Source: Megaustenia siamemsis (Eukaryota > Mollusca > Gastropoda > Stylommatophora > Ariophantidae). From it: DNA of 64,000 nt. The translations under genes and the position numbers were made by a program. The notes beneath the pieces are model-generated. The model saw only the letters and a list, made by a program, of their open reading frames with translations, did no database searches and was not told the origin of the DNA. The DNA lies in assembly GCA_032433765.1 (NCBI GenBank), contig JAVIAB010000051.1, positions 82,013,340 through 82,077,339 of the forward strand, given 5' to 3'. Below are positions 24,300 through 34,624 of this stretch, one piece after another (within the stretch, counting starts at the first letter, position 1; the number at the start of each line of letters is the position of its first letter).

Positions 24300-25244
24300 T
24301 TTTGGAGGATTTCCTGGTAGACAAAGGGTGATTCGGCAACCCGGACTCCTTACGGCTTTCTCCGACTTGCGTCATACGTCTCTTAGACAGAGAGCCCTTA
24401 TCTTTCCTGGATGGCGGATTTACTTTTTCTCTCTTTGATTTGTCCATGTTTGTGAAGAGATTTCGGCTTATTTTTTTTTTTTTTAAAGCATGGGATAGCC
24501 AGTCCCATGCCCAACCCTCCTTTCTCTCCTCTTATGAACATGCCTGGTAGGGTACAGCGCTGCAATTCTTTACTTCCCTTTCGGGCCCCGGCAGCGCATG
24601 GGCAAATACAGAATATTAAGAAGCAGTAACAATTATCAAAATCTTGTGTACTAAATTCAAATACAATATCAGTCACAGTAACTGATCATTTGAAGTACAA
24701 ATGAGAGTGCGGAAAAGGTATCCACTATCAACAATCTTCTGCTTGATTGTTATAAACTGAGTGCTTAGGGTGACAACAGATATTCCTAAAGGAAAAACAT
24801 TAATAAAAGTAAAGCCAAAACAGTTTTTGTTTAATCTAAACATTTGGAACAGACAGTTGTTTTATGGATCCAAAAGTCTGTGTGCTGATGCCCTTTGGCC
24901 CAATGCCATGTAATGATACCTGCAGGTATTTCTGAGTTCCCTTATAGTTCCATACAAGGTGTTCCACTTATCAGGTCTTTTGGAGTTGTCAGACAGCCCC
25001 TAAATTAGTTTTCAAGCTCACAGTTTTGAGTTAGAGACTTTAAAAAAAAATTGATTTGGAACCAACGGATTTTCAGTTCTAGTTGAGAGTTGTGAAACTT
25101 AGAACTGAAGGAGTTTAGGACTAACAGTAAATTCTTTGACATTCTCATTTTTTATACTAATAAATGACTTGTCTGCTTGTAAACATTTTGTTATTACCTA
25201 CCTTTACCTGTACACATACACTCAAACATATATACATATAGATG

Positions 25245-25247
25245 AAG

Positions 25248-25287
<40 letters not shown>

Positions 25288-25288
25288 G
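25245..25288. repeat. (TA)n microsatellite
   Basis: TA repeat 110 bp from CIAO2A exon 4, in intron 4. Confidence 0.9.
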
Positions 25289-25397
25289 ATGGCCCGCGGC
25301 CCCTGTTTGGCCCTCGGGTAAGAAAAGGTTGGACCACGAAGATGTATACTTCTTACAATGAAACATTATACTTGTGGTTAACATTAATCACACTTAC

Positions 25398-25443
25398 TTT
25401 CATCCGCTGTGTCATGTGTTCCTTTCTTTATATAAATGTCTAC
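25398..25443 (-). CDS. CIAO2A: CIAO2A exon 4 (46-bp micro-exon)
   Basis: A 46-bp exon encoding VDIYIKKGTHDTADE plus the first base of an Ile codon. It corresponds to the family motif I-x-I-x-x-G-T-H-x-T-x-x-x-(I/V)-N-K-Q. The acceptor is ATTTTACAG|GT and the donor is a strong GAAA|GTAAGT. The phases (0 in, 1 out) fit exon 3 and exon 5 exactly. Confidence 0.92.
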
Positions 25444-25825
25444 CTGTAAAATAATTTGGAATTTTTTATTATTTAAACTAACATGTGCTATACACTAAAT
25501 TTATCGAAAATGTTAATTTTTTATTACTACCTTAGAGACATCATATTTCATTATTCTTTAGTTTATTAAATCAAGTAGTGACAGTCCATCCAAATTTGAT
25601 AGAGATGTTAACATGGAAAGACTCCAGTAAGGGTGTTGCTCTGTATTAATTATTTATATACTAAATCTATGTTGCTATTACATCAAATGAACAAAGAGAA
25701 GATTATGAAAACAAAAATATTTATTTTTAAATAAATAAATTGCCTTAAATCTGTTTTAAACATAATTTTTAAAATAATTTTGTTAATTTCAAATATGCAA
25801 AAACACAATGCATGCTTATTAAAGT

Positions 25826-27036
25826 TATTGAGTTATTTGCGGGTCATCATCATTGCACTCCGAACATGTCCATAGGTGCATAGATCCCCTACTCAGCAAT
25901 TCCCACAGTGTCCAGCGACTGACGACTCCAGTTCTATGTTGGTTGATAAGTCTTCTTACACGCACTAAGTTTCAAATTTCTGGCTGTGCCCATCTTAACT
26001 CCCATTTCCATCATCCGAAGAAGTGACGTGGATCTGTGTTTGTCAAAGTCCTGTGCTCTTCCCCCATCTGGAAGGGCATTGATGATGTCCGCATGATCCA
26101 TTGGTTGCCCATCCTCAATGACAGTGCAGCTAGCCAACCTGTCCACTCTTTCATTTCCCCATACTCCCACATGTCCAGGGACATAAACAAAGGTGACCTT
26201 ACGTATTTTGGATTTCTGCAACGACACTACCCATTGCATGTTTAGAGCCCACCTCCACTTTTTTTATCATGCTCATCGAATCACTCAGTATACATGCGTG
26301 GGTGTAGTCTTGTGACTCTAACCATTTGAATGCCTTGGTCACTGCCATCACCTCCCTTGTCATGCTACTCGTGGTCATGACGTATGCACCACTGTCTTCG
26401 TAGACTATTCTGCCTGCCGAGCGTGCTGTAAATGCCCATGCACTTCTTTGGTGTCGTTCTACAGATACGTCTGTATAGATGACTGCATCTTTCTCATCGG
26501 TGTTATCGCAGATGAGACCGTTTACTTCAGCATTAACCATGACCAGATTCTGTTCCCTACTTTTCCTGTCGAGTGTGACAATACACGAGAATGATGTAGG
26601 CACCAGTATCCACTCTTCACGTACGCTGATATTGGTAAGCCCACAGACCTGTTTGATGACATCTGTTCAGCCCACCCATGGCTTGCCTCTTTTTAGCCTG
26701 GCACCTTTCCCTGTGTTGAGCACGTGGTGCAATGGATGCTCTTTATCTGTACTAATCTTCAAGTATGCTCGTGCTCTCCAAATCTTGATTCTGTCATCCA
26801 TGGTTGGAAAGTCAAGAAGATACCTCACTGCTACACAGGGAGTGTACTTTGTACATCCCAAGATAATGCGCATGGCTTCATTTTGTATTTTCTCCAGCCT
26901 ATCAATTTGAGTCGTACTGACAGTAAGAATTGCCAGGGCATACTCGATTGGTGCGAGGATTAATCCCTGGAACAGAAGAGCAAGTTGCCTCTGCTCGATG
27001 TTGGCAGTTGCCATGACCTTCAAGGCAGCTAATCCT
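25826..27036 (-). mobile_element. Nimbus-like LINE, 5'-truncated, 13-bp TSD
   Basis: A minus-strand fragment in CIAO2A intron 3, bounded by a perfect duplication TGCTTATTAAAGT at 25813-25825 and 27037-27049. From the 5' side it encodes the RT thumb (GLAALKVMA to LLDFPTMDDRIKIW) and then RNase H: VIYTDVS (Asp), TREVMAV (Glu), ILSDSMS (Asp) and GNERVDRLAS (Asp). It ends in an AATAACTC-type tail. RNase H after the RT is typical of the I/Nimbus group. The frame is broken in places. Confidence 0.85.
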
Positions 27037-27229
27037 TGCTTATTAAAGTACAGGAACACAAAGGTAACAGGTGATTTATGTCTTCTAACACCATGATAAT
27101 ATAAATCAACACCTAGTACTTTCAAGTAGATTAGAACTGACAGTCATTTGTGACTCTATGTGGACAACGACTCTGTGAGAAATTTTTGCGCAGGCTACAG
27201 TTTTAGTCATCATATGCTGGTGTAGCCGG

Positions 27230-27547
27230 TAGATGTAGGAATATGACACAGACAGAGTTGAAAGATATAGCATTAGTGACTAATCAGGGGAGTGTGGCAA
27301 ACTGTATGAGGAGAAGAATAGAGGAAGTAAAGGAGAAAACATGGCAAGATTTTAAGGCATACTTGGCAAAGAGATATGCAAAATATAAAGATGCACAGCT
27401 TGCAATAATGAGATTAAAACTGATGCAGTAACAGAAAAATTAGTCAGTCCAAGAGTATGGAGAGAAGTTGTTAGAATTGGCAGAGCAGAGATCTGGACAA
27501 GGAATATATAGTGAACATGTGAATAAAGTACTTAATGTAATATTTAT
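27230..27547 (+). mobile_element. Inverted duplicate of the Gag fragment
   Basis: A plus-strand copy of 29338-29016 at high identity (a few percent differences by eye). Both carry the same two stops after LKLMQ. It ends where the other copy goes on with an ERLRDR-like frame. No knuckle region is included. Confidence 0.75.
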
Positions 27548-27674
27548 GTTGGTTTTCTCTTTCGCTCACTTTACAAAGCGGCAAAGACTTTTAGACTCCT
27601 CCATACATCCTATTCTTCACAATTCTTCTACACAGCAAGGCCCCTTTTAGTCTCCTCTCTCCTCATACTGCTCT

Positions 27675-28157
27675 TAGTAAAGTAAAAGTAAAGTACTCCC
27701 GTCACGCCAAGTGGCGTATAGGTAACATGGTGTTCTATCTATCTATCTATTGTCCTTTCGAGCCGAAGATGGCACATAGGGCAGAACCACAATCTCAAAA
27801 ACAGAATACCCGTGTGTTACCTGGGCCTCATTATGAGTAAAGAATAGTGACACTGTGTCCTTTCAAGCATGTCGTAAGAGGCGACTAAGGAGGTTGATCG
27901 ATGGCTTGACAAGCTGTCATTGTAAAAAGTATTGTTATGGAAAAAATATGGTGTTAGTGACCATAAATTCTACAGACCTTCGGCACATGATTTTTGGGGT
28001 AATGAGGTCAGTATTGCACCTGTGCCGCTTTACTTTCCCAGAAAAAATCTGGTACCTATTAAAGGCTGGGTGAACCAGGAAGCCGTCGGTTGGGATCGAA
28101 CCCTACCTCTTGTCCTTTGTAGTCCAGTTCACTAACTACTGAGCTATCGCGGCTCCA
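27675..28157 (-). mobile_element. SINE1 interrupted by another element
   Basis: Minus-strand SINE1. The tail part is at 27675-27734 and the rest, with B box and A box, at 27948-28157. A 213-bp insertion separates them. It lies in CIAO2A intron 3. Confidence 0.85.
27735..27947 (-). mobile_element. Short element with LINE-B-type tail inside SINE1
   Basis: A 213-bp insertion with the ATAG-repeat tail (CTATCTATCTATC on plus) and the GGCTCGAAAGGACAATAG end shared with LINE-B. Its body (CCTTAGTCGCCTCTTACGAC) differs from LINE-B. ATGGTGTT at 27727-27734 and 27948-27955 is an 8-bp duplication of SINE1 sequence. Confidence 0.78.
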
Positions 28158-28640
28158 TCTTACTGCTCTTGGCCGTCTATATACATTGTCTCATTGCATT
28201 CCGCAATGTACTCTATATTGCCTTACGCAATATATCTATTGTGTAGTCTATCCCTTCTGGATTGGCTAACTCACCACTACCATTCTCAATTCTTACTCCA
28301 TTAAAAAAACTTTTATATACACTACACCACTATTAAAACCTGGCCATCTGCAATATCCTCCATTACTTCTTGTAGTAATATTCTGATGCAGCCTATCCAT
28401 TTCAGATTAATTTTGCTACCACTTCTCTTTACACTCCTTCCTTCACTTCTTTTGTGTAGTCTACCCCTTCTGGGTTAACTCCTCATTACTACACTTCCTT
28501 ATCCTTTTCTGTACTTCCCCCATTTTGGGTTAGCCTACCCACATTATACTTCCTTATATTTTTTCATTCTATCTCCCTTTGCTTTGTCCACTCTCTCAAT
28601 TTCTTGTACATCTGAACTAATCAGCCGTTCCTTTTGTGTT
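28158..28640. other. CIAO2A intron 3, possible Gag 3' extension
   Basis: C/T-rich on plus. It may continue the degraded retroelement on the minus strand past the zinc knuckle, but no frame is kept. Confidence 0.4.
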
Positions 28641-28649
28641 CAGCATCTC

Positions 28650-29391
28650 TTATTTTTCTGAACACTCCTGAGGTTTCCTTTTAATCGATTTCTCATTATA
28701 TCTTCTTGTGGTTGGCTCTTTGCACGACACTGTCTGGCTATGTGTCCAAGTTTATTACACTTATAGCACCTTCTATTTTCCTGTACCATATTCACTACAC
28801 CTCTGTAGTTATGCCCCTAGTACTTCTGTCTCGTGTGGTTGATCTCCATTGGACTCTCCTGTCTACTTGTCCTTTGTATCACCTCCCTGCTTTGATACTG
28901 ATCTTCCTCAAATCTTCTAGTAATACTCTCTTCCTCTACATTCATCACTTGTGATAACGTTGCCAGGGCTCTTCTTGCCAGTTGCACTTTTAATCCCTAT
29001 CTCTTAATCTCTCTATAAATATTACATTAAGTACTTTATTCACATGTTCACTATATATTCCTTGTCCAGATCTCTGCTCTGCCAATTCTAACAACTTCTC
29101 TCCATACTCTTGGACTGACTAATTTTTCTGTTACTGCATCAATTTTAATCTCATTATTGCATGCTGAGCATCTTTATATTTTGCATATCTCTTTGCCAAG
29201 TATGCCTTAAAATCTTGCCATGCTTCCTCCTTTACTCCCTCTATTCTTCTCCTAATACAGTTTGCCACACTCCCCTGATTAGTCACTAATGCTATATCCT
29301 TCAACTCTGTCTGTGTCATATTCCTACATCTACCAGATACACTGGCAGTATAGCCTGACAATATGGTTAGTTGGTTGCGTTCGCCCAATGA
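28650..29391 (-). mobile_element. Gag fragment with CCHC knuckle
   Basis: Minus strand. It begins ERNQLTILSGY and continues MTQTELKDIALVTNQGSVAN and WQDFKAYLAKRYAKYKDAQH, a capsid-like helical region. Two in-frame stops follow LKLMQ. Further down is the zinc knuckle CYKCNKLGHIARQC (28729-28768). This is a retrotransposon Gag, probably from an LTR element. No protease, RT or LTR is recognised beside it. It lies in CIAO2A intron 3. Confidence 0.75.
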
Positions 29392-29439
29392 CTAAAGTAT
29401 TCCAGAGTATCATGGTAGACTAGAATATTTCTCTTCATC

Positions 29440-29645
29440 CTCCGCCCTTACTAGGACGTGTCTGCATTGTGTTGTGGTTTGCAGTATAACTGTTATAAAT
29501 GCGCCTTTCGGCCCAACACATCCGACTTCAGCATGATATTTTTGAGTACCGGGTTATCTTCCCTCTTCGATCCCTGCACGCTTGGCCAGACTAGACAGGT
29601 TAATCTGTTACTGGAGGCACCTCTCCCTATCTATCTATCATTTGC
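29440..29645. repeat. Dispersed repeat related to 34140-34255
   Basis: AAATGCGCCTTTCGGCCCAA, GAGTACCGGGTTATCTTCCC and CTATCTATCTATC match parts of 34140-34255. The class is unclear. Confidence 0.45.
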
Positions 29646-29917
29646 CTGAAGTAATGTCTATATTTGCAATGTCGTTTCTTGCATAAATTTAAATGTTTTT
29701 TTGTAGTTTTTATAGTGACCCATATAGCTTTACCTGTAGTGTTATATCTATAAGATAAGGAGCTTTCCTTAGTCTACTACATTCAGTACAGTCTTGAAGT
29801 ATGTGTTCAGCAGTCTGGGGTGCCTGTACATGTGACTGAGATCCCAATTTTAAATCTTTTATACATGTGACTACAGAATCGATTGTGTCCTGTTCTGAGG
29901 TGGATAACGATAACTTG

Positions 29918-30183
29918 CTACAAACTATTCACATTATAGTAGGCATCTTGATTTGGGGCTTGTGGCCTTCTGCTTGGTTTGATTATATTTTTCTTCTGAA
30001 GGAAGACTGGTGCATCTGGTTGTTTGCCTGCTGCGCCTTCCTTAGCCAGTTGCTCTCTGACAATATATTCAGCCAGGACGTTTCGCAAGCCTTCAGCCAG
30101 GGAATGTGGTGAAAACCAACACATGAGAGTTATAATACAGGCAGCTCCCCACCACACAAAGTGTAAAGGGCATTTGAGCTGAA
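29918..30183 (-). CDS. Exon-like ORF with one membrane helix, unrecognised
   Basis: An open reading frame of about 87 codons follows a possible acceptor (AAGCATTTCAG|CT). It starts LKCPLHFVWWGAACIITLMC, a likely transmembrane helix, then a charged helical part (LAEYIVREQLAKE), then a proline- and asparagine-rich tail ending DAYYNVNSL and a stop. I do not recognise the family. It lies in CIAO2A intron 3 on the same strand and could be a terminal exon of a nested or older gene, an alternative CIAO2A end, or a chance ORF. No upstream partner exon was found. Confidence 0.3.
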
Positions 30184-30287
30184 ATGCTTACTTGACGGGG
30201 GGGCCTCCATTGAAAGTATTTCCTATCACTATGTTTTAGTTTACATTTTTTTAAATTTAATTTTTAAACTATTGTATTCTCCCATAT

Positions 30288-30545
30288 AGAAATGAGGGCA
30301 GCTGCAGTAAAGCAATGGTTTGTAAACTCATCTGCCGAATCACAAGAGGTGGGCTTGAATACCATTCAATGGTTTCTAGATTCACCCAGCTTCTAAAAGT
30401 ATGTACCATATATTTTCCTTGGAAAGTTGGATGGCCAGGTGTGATACCGACCACATCACCCTTAAAATAAGCCATTGGTCATTGAAAAATATGTTCATTA
30501 TATCATATTCCCCATATACCTCATAATTCTGCAGGGAACCTTTTA
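30288..30545 (+). mobile_element. Old diverged SINE1
   Basis: GAGGGCAGCTGCAGTAAAGC, GATTCACCCAGC and GTGTGATACCGACCACATCA mark a strongly mutated SINE1 copy. It lies in CIAO2A intron 3. Confidence 0.6.
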
Positions 30546-30778
30546 TTTATTTATTTTTTTTAAATAAAAGAATTATTTTTAAACCCAAAAGATAAATTCA
30601 TCCAAATATTATTTTTGTTGTATGCAGAGAGCCTCTAGTTTTGTACTTTTTATCAAGCATGCCCTCTTATAAACCAAAAAACACAAACACTCCCTTAAAA
30701 ATAAAAAAATCGAAATGTTATGATTTGATACACAATGAAAATGTTAAATGAAATAAGTTGTTCTGAGAAAAAACATAC

Positions 30779-30828
30779 CTTCAGTTTTTCTGGCAAACTT
30801 TTTTCAAGTTTTGACCTCATTGTTAAGC
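30779..30828 (-). CDS. CIAO2A: CIAO2A exon 3 (50-bp micro-exon)
   Basis: A 50-bp exon encoding GLTMRSKLEKSLPEKLK, which matches the family segment G-L-x-(L/M)-R-x-K-L-x-x-x-L-P. The acceptor is ATTCCATAG|GC and the donor CTGAAG|GTATGT. It joins exon 2 through a split Gly codon and ends in phase 0. It is too short for ordinary ORF searches and was found by conserved residues and splice signals. Confidence 0.9.
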
Positions 30829-31088
30829 CTATGGAATATGAGAAATGAATTTCAGTTAGATTATTCATTTATAGAGTAAATTATTGAACAAAATATACAA
30901 TGAACAGTATGTTATAGACAATCATGAAAGTTGATTTTAGAAAAAAAAAATTTACTACAGCAGTAATGAATGTGTTAGATAATGGCTTCTAAAATGTGAT
31001 CTATAGATTAGTAGGGAACAATTATGTTTAAGTTAAAAACAAAAACCCCATATATTCTTAATTTTTGTAAAAATATATAAAAAATACC

Positions 31089-31460
31089 ACTGGAGGGACT
31101 GGGTGCTCTAGAGGTAGGATGTTGGCCTCTGGACTGTCCATTGGTCCCAGGTTCAAAACCAGCCAAAGGAGATGGGAATTTTTCACTTTGATTCTGTGAT
31201 TTCTTTATCACTCTATACCTCCCCTGGTCTCCTGATAGTAGAATATGATGTCTAGCCCTCGTGGATGATGGCAAAAAACAGGATGTCTCATGTACACCTA
31301 CAAACATTAAAGAACTCTTGGTTGCTAAAAGCCGAAAAGAGCTGACCGAAGGGGCTACTACCCCCACTAGATTATTAAACAAATCTACCAGTGCCAAAGA
31401 CAGATATATCTAACTAAAAGATGCAGATATGGCTTCGCCCTAAACTAGTGACACAATGCA
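31089..31460 (+). mobile_element. SINE2 with tRNA-like head
   Basis: It begins ACTGGAGGGACTGGGTGCTC. GGTGCTCTAGAGGTAGGATG resembles an A box and GGTTCAAAACC a B box. The body has CCTGGTCTCCTGATAG, GATGTCTAGCCCTC and TTAAAGAACTCTTGGTTGCT. The last part (ACTAGTGACACAATGCAT) recurs at 46660-46775. It lies in CIAO2A intron 2. Confidence 0.65.
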
Positions 31461-31871
31461 TCCATGCCAACTTATGGATGAAAAGAAATAAAATAAGAAA
31501 ATACCACTAATTGCAACAAAATTAACATTTTTAAAAATGACCAAACATACTATCAACACAATTTTATTTATAATTAAAACCTACCCAACTATTATCAAAA
31601 ATACTTTTAACAGGAATCAATTTGAACATAAATTCCTTTTCTGCTGCATTTGAAACAGGGAGGTAACAAGGAGCAAAGAGTGGAACAAATCTTATTCACG
31701 GAGCGGCAATGAAGTTAGTATGTTGTTGCACAGTTCGCAACAGAGAGCAAATTGAGACAGTGTGTGCAATGGTGCACCAAGTGAAACTTTAGGAGAAGTG
31801 TGACATGAGCGGAGAGAGTTGGGAGTTAGCAACAAGAACGTCAGTAGGAGACGAACGGGCAAGGGTGAACA

Positions 31872-32297
31872 AGGCCAAGTTCAGTGGATTATATAGTGTA
31901 ACAGTTCCATTGTGATTGAGTTCACGTCGTCATCTTCATCAGACAAATGAGAATGAAAATCCAAGTTCATTGAATTATGTAGTGTGACAGTTCAATTGTG
32001 ACTGAGTTCACGTCGTCATCTTCATCAGACAGATGAGAATGAAAATCCAAGTTCATTGAATTATGTAATGTGACAGTTCAATTGTGATTGAGTTCACGTC
32101 GTCATCTTCATCAGACAAATGAGAATGAAAATCCAAGTTCATTGAATTATGTAGTGTGACAGTTCAATTGTGACTGAGTTCACGTTGTCATCTTCATCAG
32201 ACAGATGAGAATGAAAATCCAAGTTCATTGAATTATGTAGTGTGACAGTTCAATTGTGATTGAGTTCACGTCGTCATCTTCATCAGACAGATGAGGA
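31872..32297. repeat. 86-bp tandem repeat, ~5 copies
   Basis: TTCACGTCGTCATCTTCATC occurs at 31921, 32007, 32093, 32179 (one change) and 32265, an exact 86-bp period with little divergence. It lies in CIAO2A intron 2. Confidence 0.92.
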
Positions 32298-33344
32298 TGA
32301 AAATGTAGTTGGGCAAGTTGCCGTAACGAACAAGTGGTGGCAGTTCTTGAGTGACTCACATCAACGTAGGCTTCAAAAGAAGCAGCGAGTTGAAAGGTAG
32401 TATCTCAGTAGCATCTACGACCAGTCTAGTGACAATAGACAGGAGAATAGTTTTCCAGAAGCCCTATCAACCAGGACAGGGCTCGACACGGAGTATGAGG
32501 CTCTAGGAGACAACAAGATAGGCAAAGGGAGTGAACCCAATATCGCTGATTCATGAGTAGCAACCTAGCTGCTGTGGGATACTAGGGACAGAATCCTAAA
32601 CACTGCTGTTAAAGGGAGATAGGAGAGGCCCGAGTGGCTTGAGATCGGGCAGCCTTATAACTGGGTAGTATTACTGAACAATGCTAGGGAACGCTGCAAA
32701 AGTGGGTTGCAACTATATGTGAGAGTGCAAGCAGAATATTGAAATTGTAAAATTCAATGTAATTTGTGAAGTGGAGATTGTCAAGAATAAAACTACAGGT
32801 GGGTGTTTCTTTCATCTGATGTTTAGTCAATGACTGTTCGAGCGTGAGCTGTACTTTTTCCGTCACTGGTGAAGAATGAAATTGGGTTGTAAATAACCGA
32901 AGGCATAATACTAACAGGGCGAAGTACAACGACACGATCAACCCGGCCAAGGGGTGTTATACAGGAGCAGAATCAAACGCGGCTACAGTCGGAGCAGTGG
33001 CCAGCCATCGCAGGCAGAGGTCTACTCGACGTGTCAGTTCACACAGGCAGCTCACCCATCTTTGAGTCTAGTGCAAGTGTGTTGCAAGGATTGCAGGCTA
33101 ATCATCGGTTATACATTCACCCAACAAAAACACAAATTCTTCACAAAACACCCTACATTACGATCTCTACCTGTGGCTCATATTTTCATGATACTGTCAT
33201 AAAATTACAACTACTTATATAAGTCACATTTGAAATTCCAAAAATAGTATCTTCTTTGAACTTTTACCACACAACTGTGAGTTTATCCAAGCAGACACAC
33301 GGGAATCGGATGCTGTAACAATTTCCTGGGTTATGTTAGATTTA
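32298..33344. other. CIAO2A intron 2, unassigned retroelement-like sequence
   Basis: GC-richer than its surroundings. It follows the 86-bp array, with AACAAGTGGTGGCAG (32329) and a GAATAAA hexamer (about 32785). It could be part of an LTR element, but no paired LTR, primer site or protein was recognised. Confidence 0.3.
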
Positions 33345-33840
33345 TGGCCTGAAATTCAAATGCATCTCAGCATGGCTACCGGAGGTGTTACTTTGTCTAT
33401 TCAAGCGGCCGCCACATGTCCGTCAATCCAGCTGTGTGTTCTGTTCCCTCAAAGTGTCATTTGCTGGCTATCCCATGTTACAAAAGTTAGTTTGATGACT
33501 CACCAATGGCTGAGGAGATTTTTTCCCGTCATAAGAAAAAGAAATAATTTTTTTAAATGTCTTGAAAATTAGCTAAATTTATTTTTTTTTTTTTAAAAAC
33601 AGCCCCTTTTCTATGCTGAAATTTGAACACATCGCGCCATGGCTACTTGAGGTGTTTTGTTGTCTATTCACATGATTGCCGCAAGTCAGTCAATCCAGCC
33701 ATATGTTCAGCTCCCTCAAAGCATTGTTAGCTGGCTATCCTATGTTACAAGGGTTTGTTTGATGTCTCACCGGTGGCTAAGGAGATGTCCCCCATCATGA
33801 GAAAAAGAAAAAAAGACAAATTTCTTGAAGATTAGCTAAA
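33345..33840. repeat. Direct duplication, 2 x ~260 bp
   Basis: 33345-33580 and 33610-33840 share GGCTACCGGAGGTGTT/GGCTACTTGAGGTGTT, CAATCCAGC, CTCCCTCAAAG-like and GGCTGAGGAGAT/GGCTAAGGAGAT blocks. About 80 percent alike by eye. Confidence 0.75.
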
Positions 33841-33998
33841 TTTGTTTAAAACACAGCACCCTTTTTACAATAACATCAAACTTTTTACGATGCACTTGAA
33901 AAAAAAAATTCAACATCAAAGGAAACAAATCCAACACTCAGAGGGTCATCAGAAACAGTAATTAGGAAGATAAAAAGGAGAAGGGGGTAGAATGTTTG

Positions 33999-34255
33999 CC
34001 CACTATCTATCTATTGACCTTTTGAGCCATAGCCAGCCCATAGAGGCACACTGCAAACTCAAAGAATTGGTATTTTGAGGTGGCAATTTTTACGACGGAA
34101 TCATACTGTAGGGGTAAAGGGCATTATGTGGACATAGATGAATTGCATTATGGTTTATAGCAAGTTTTGATATATGTGCCTTTTTGCCTGTCATATCTGT
34201 CTTCAATTAACCATTTTTGGATACCAGATTGCTTTCCCTCTTCTTGAAAAGAACG
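33999..34255 (-). mobile_element. Short element with LINE-B-type tail
   Basis: Plus strand shows CTATCTATCTATTGACCTTT, TGAGCCATAGCCAGCCCATA, then an unrelated body ending GATTGCTTTCCCTCTTCTTG. The tail is the complement of the LINE-B 3' end. The last part also resembles 29500-29580. In CIAO2A intron 2. Confidence 0.6.
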
Positions 34256-34257
34256 AA

Positions 34258-34420
34258 AATATATCAGCTTACACTACAATACGTATCTACTTACACTACA
34301 ATACATTATCTACTTACACTACAATTCATATCTACTTACACTACAATACATATCTACTTACACTACAATACATATCTACTTACACTACAATACATATCTA
34401 CTTACACTACTATACTTCCC
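34258..34420. repeat. 22-bp tandem repeat, ~7 copies
   Basis: Unit CTACTTACACTACAATACAT plus AT. Confidence 0.93.
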
Positions 34421-34624
34421 CCATAGAGGAGAGAGGGTGGTTGAAAGGATAACTTGTTGTTCTTTAAATCATCAGATCGCTTGTTTGAATCAAGGTAGAG
34501 TAAAACAAAAATTGTGAACAAAAACTCTGACCCAAACACCCAATAGTGCCACCATTGGATATTCAGTCTTAACTCCCCAGTCCTATAGTTTTTCTCACAG
34601 AACCCAGAAATGGAATTATTTGGT

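Larger units (their letters stand above)
21378..24604 (-). mobile_element. Near-complete RTE-like LINE with 13-bp TSD
   Basis: A 3.23-kb non-LTR retrotransposon on the minus strand inside CIAO2A intron 4. It is framed by a perfect target-site duplication AATACAGAATATT at 21365-21377 and 24605-24617. It contains an endonuclease ORF followed by a reverse transcriptase ORF, and its 3' end is a GAA-type microsatellite tail, as is usual for RTE-type elements. The frame is broken around 23107-23564 (endonuclease-RT linker) and again after 21964, so the copy is probably inactive. A plus-strand T-run at 24470-24484 lies in its 5' region. Confidence 0.88.

Noticed and set aside
32684..33222. Possible small genes on both strands
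   Set aside because: Frames below 90 codons without motifs, in unassigned retroelement-like DNA.
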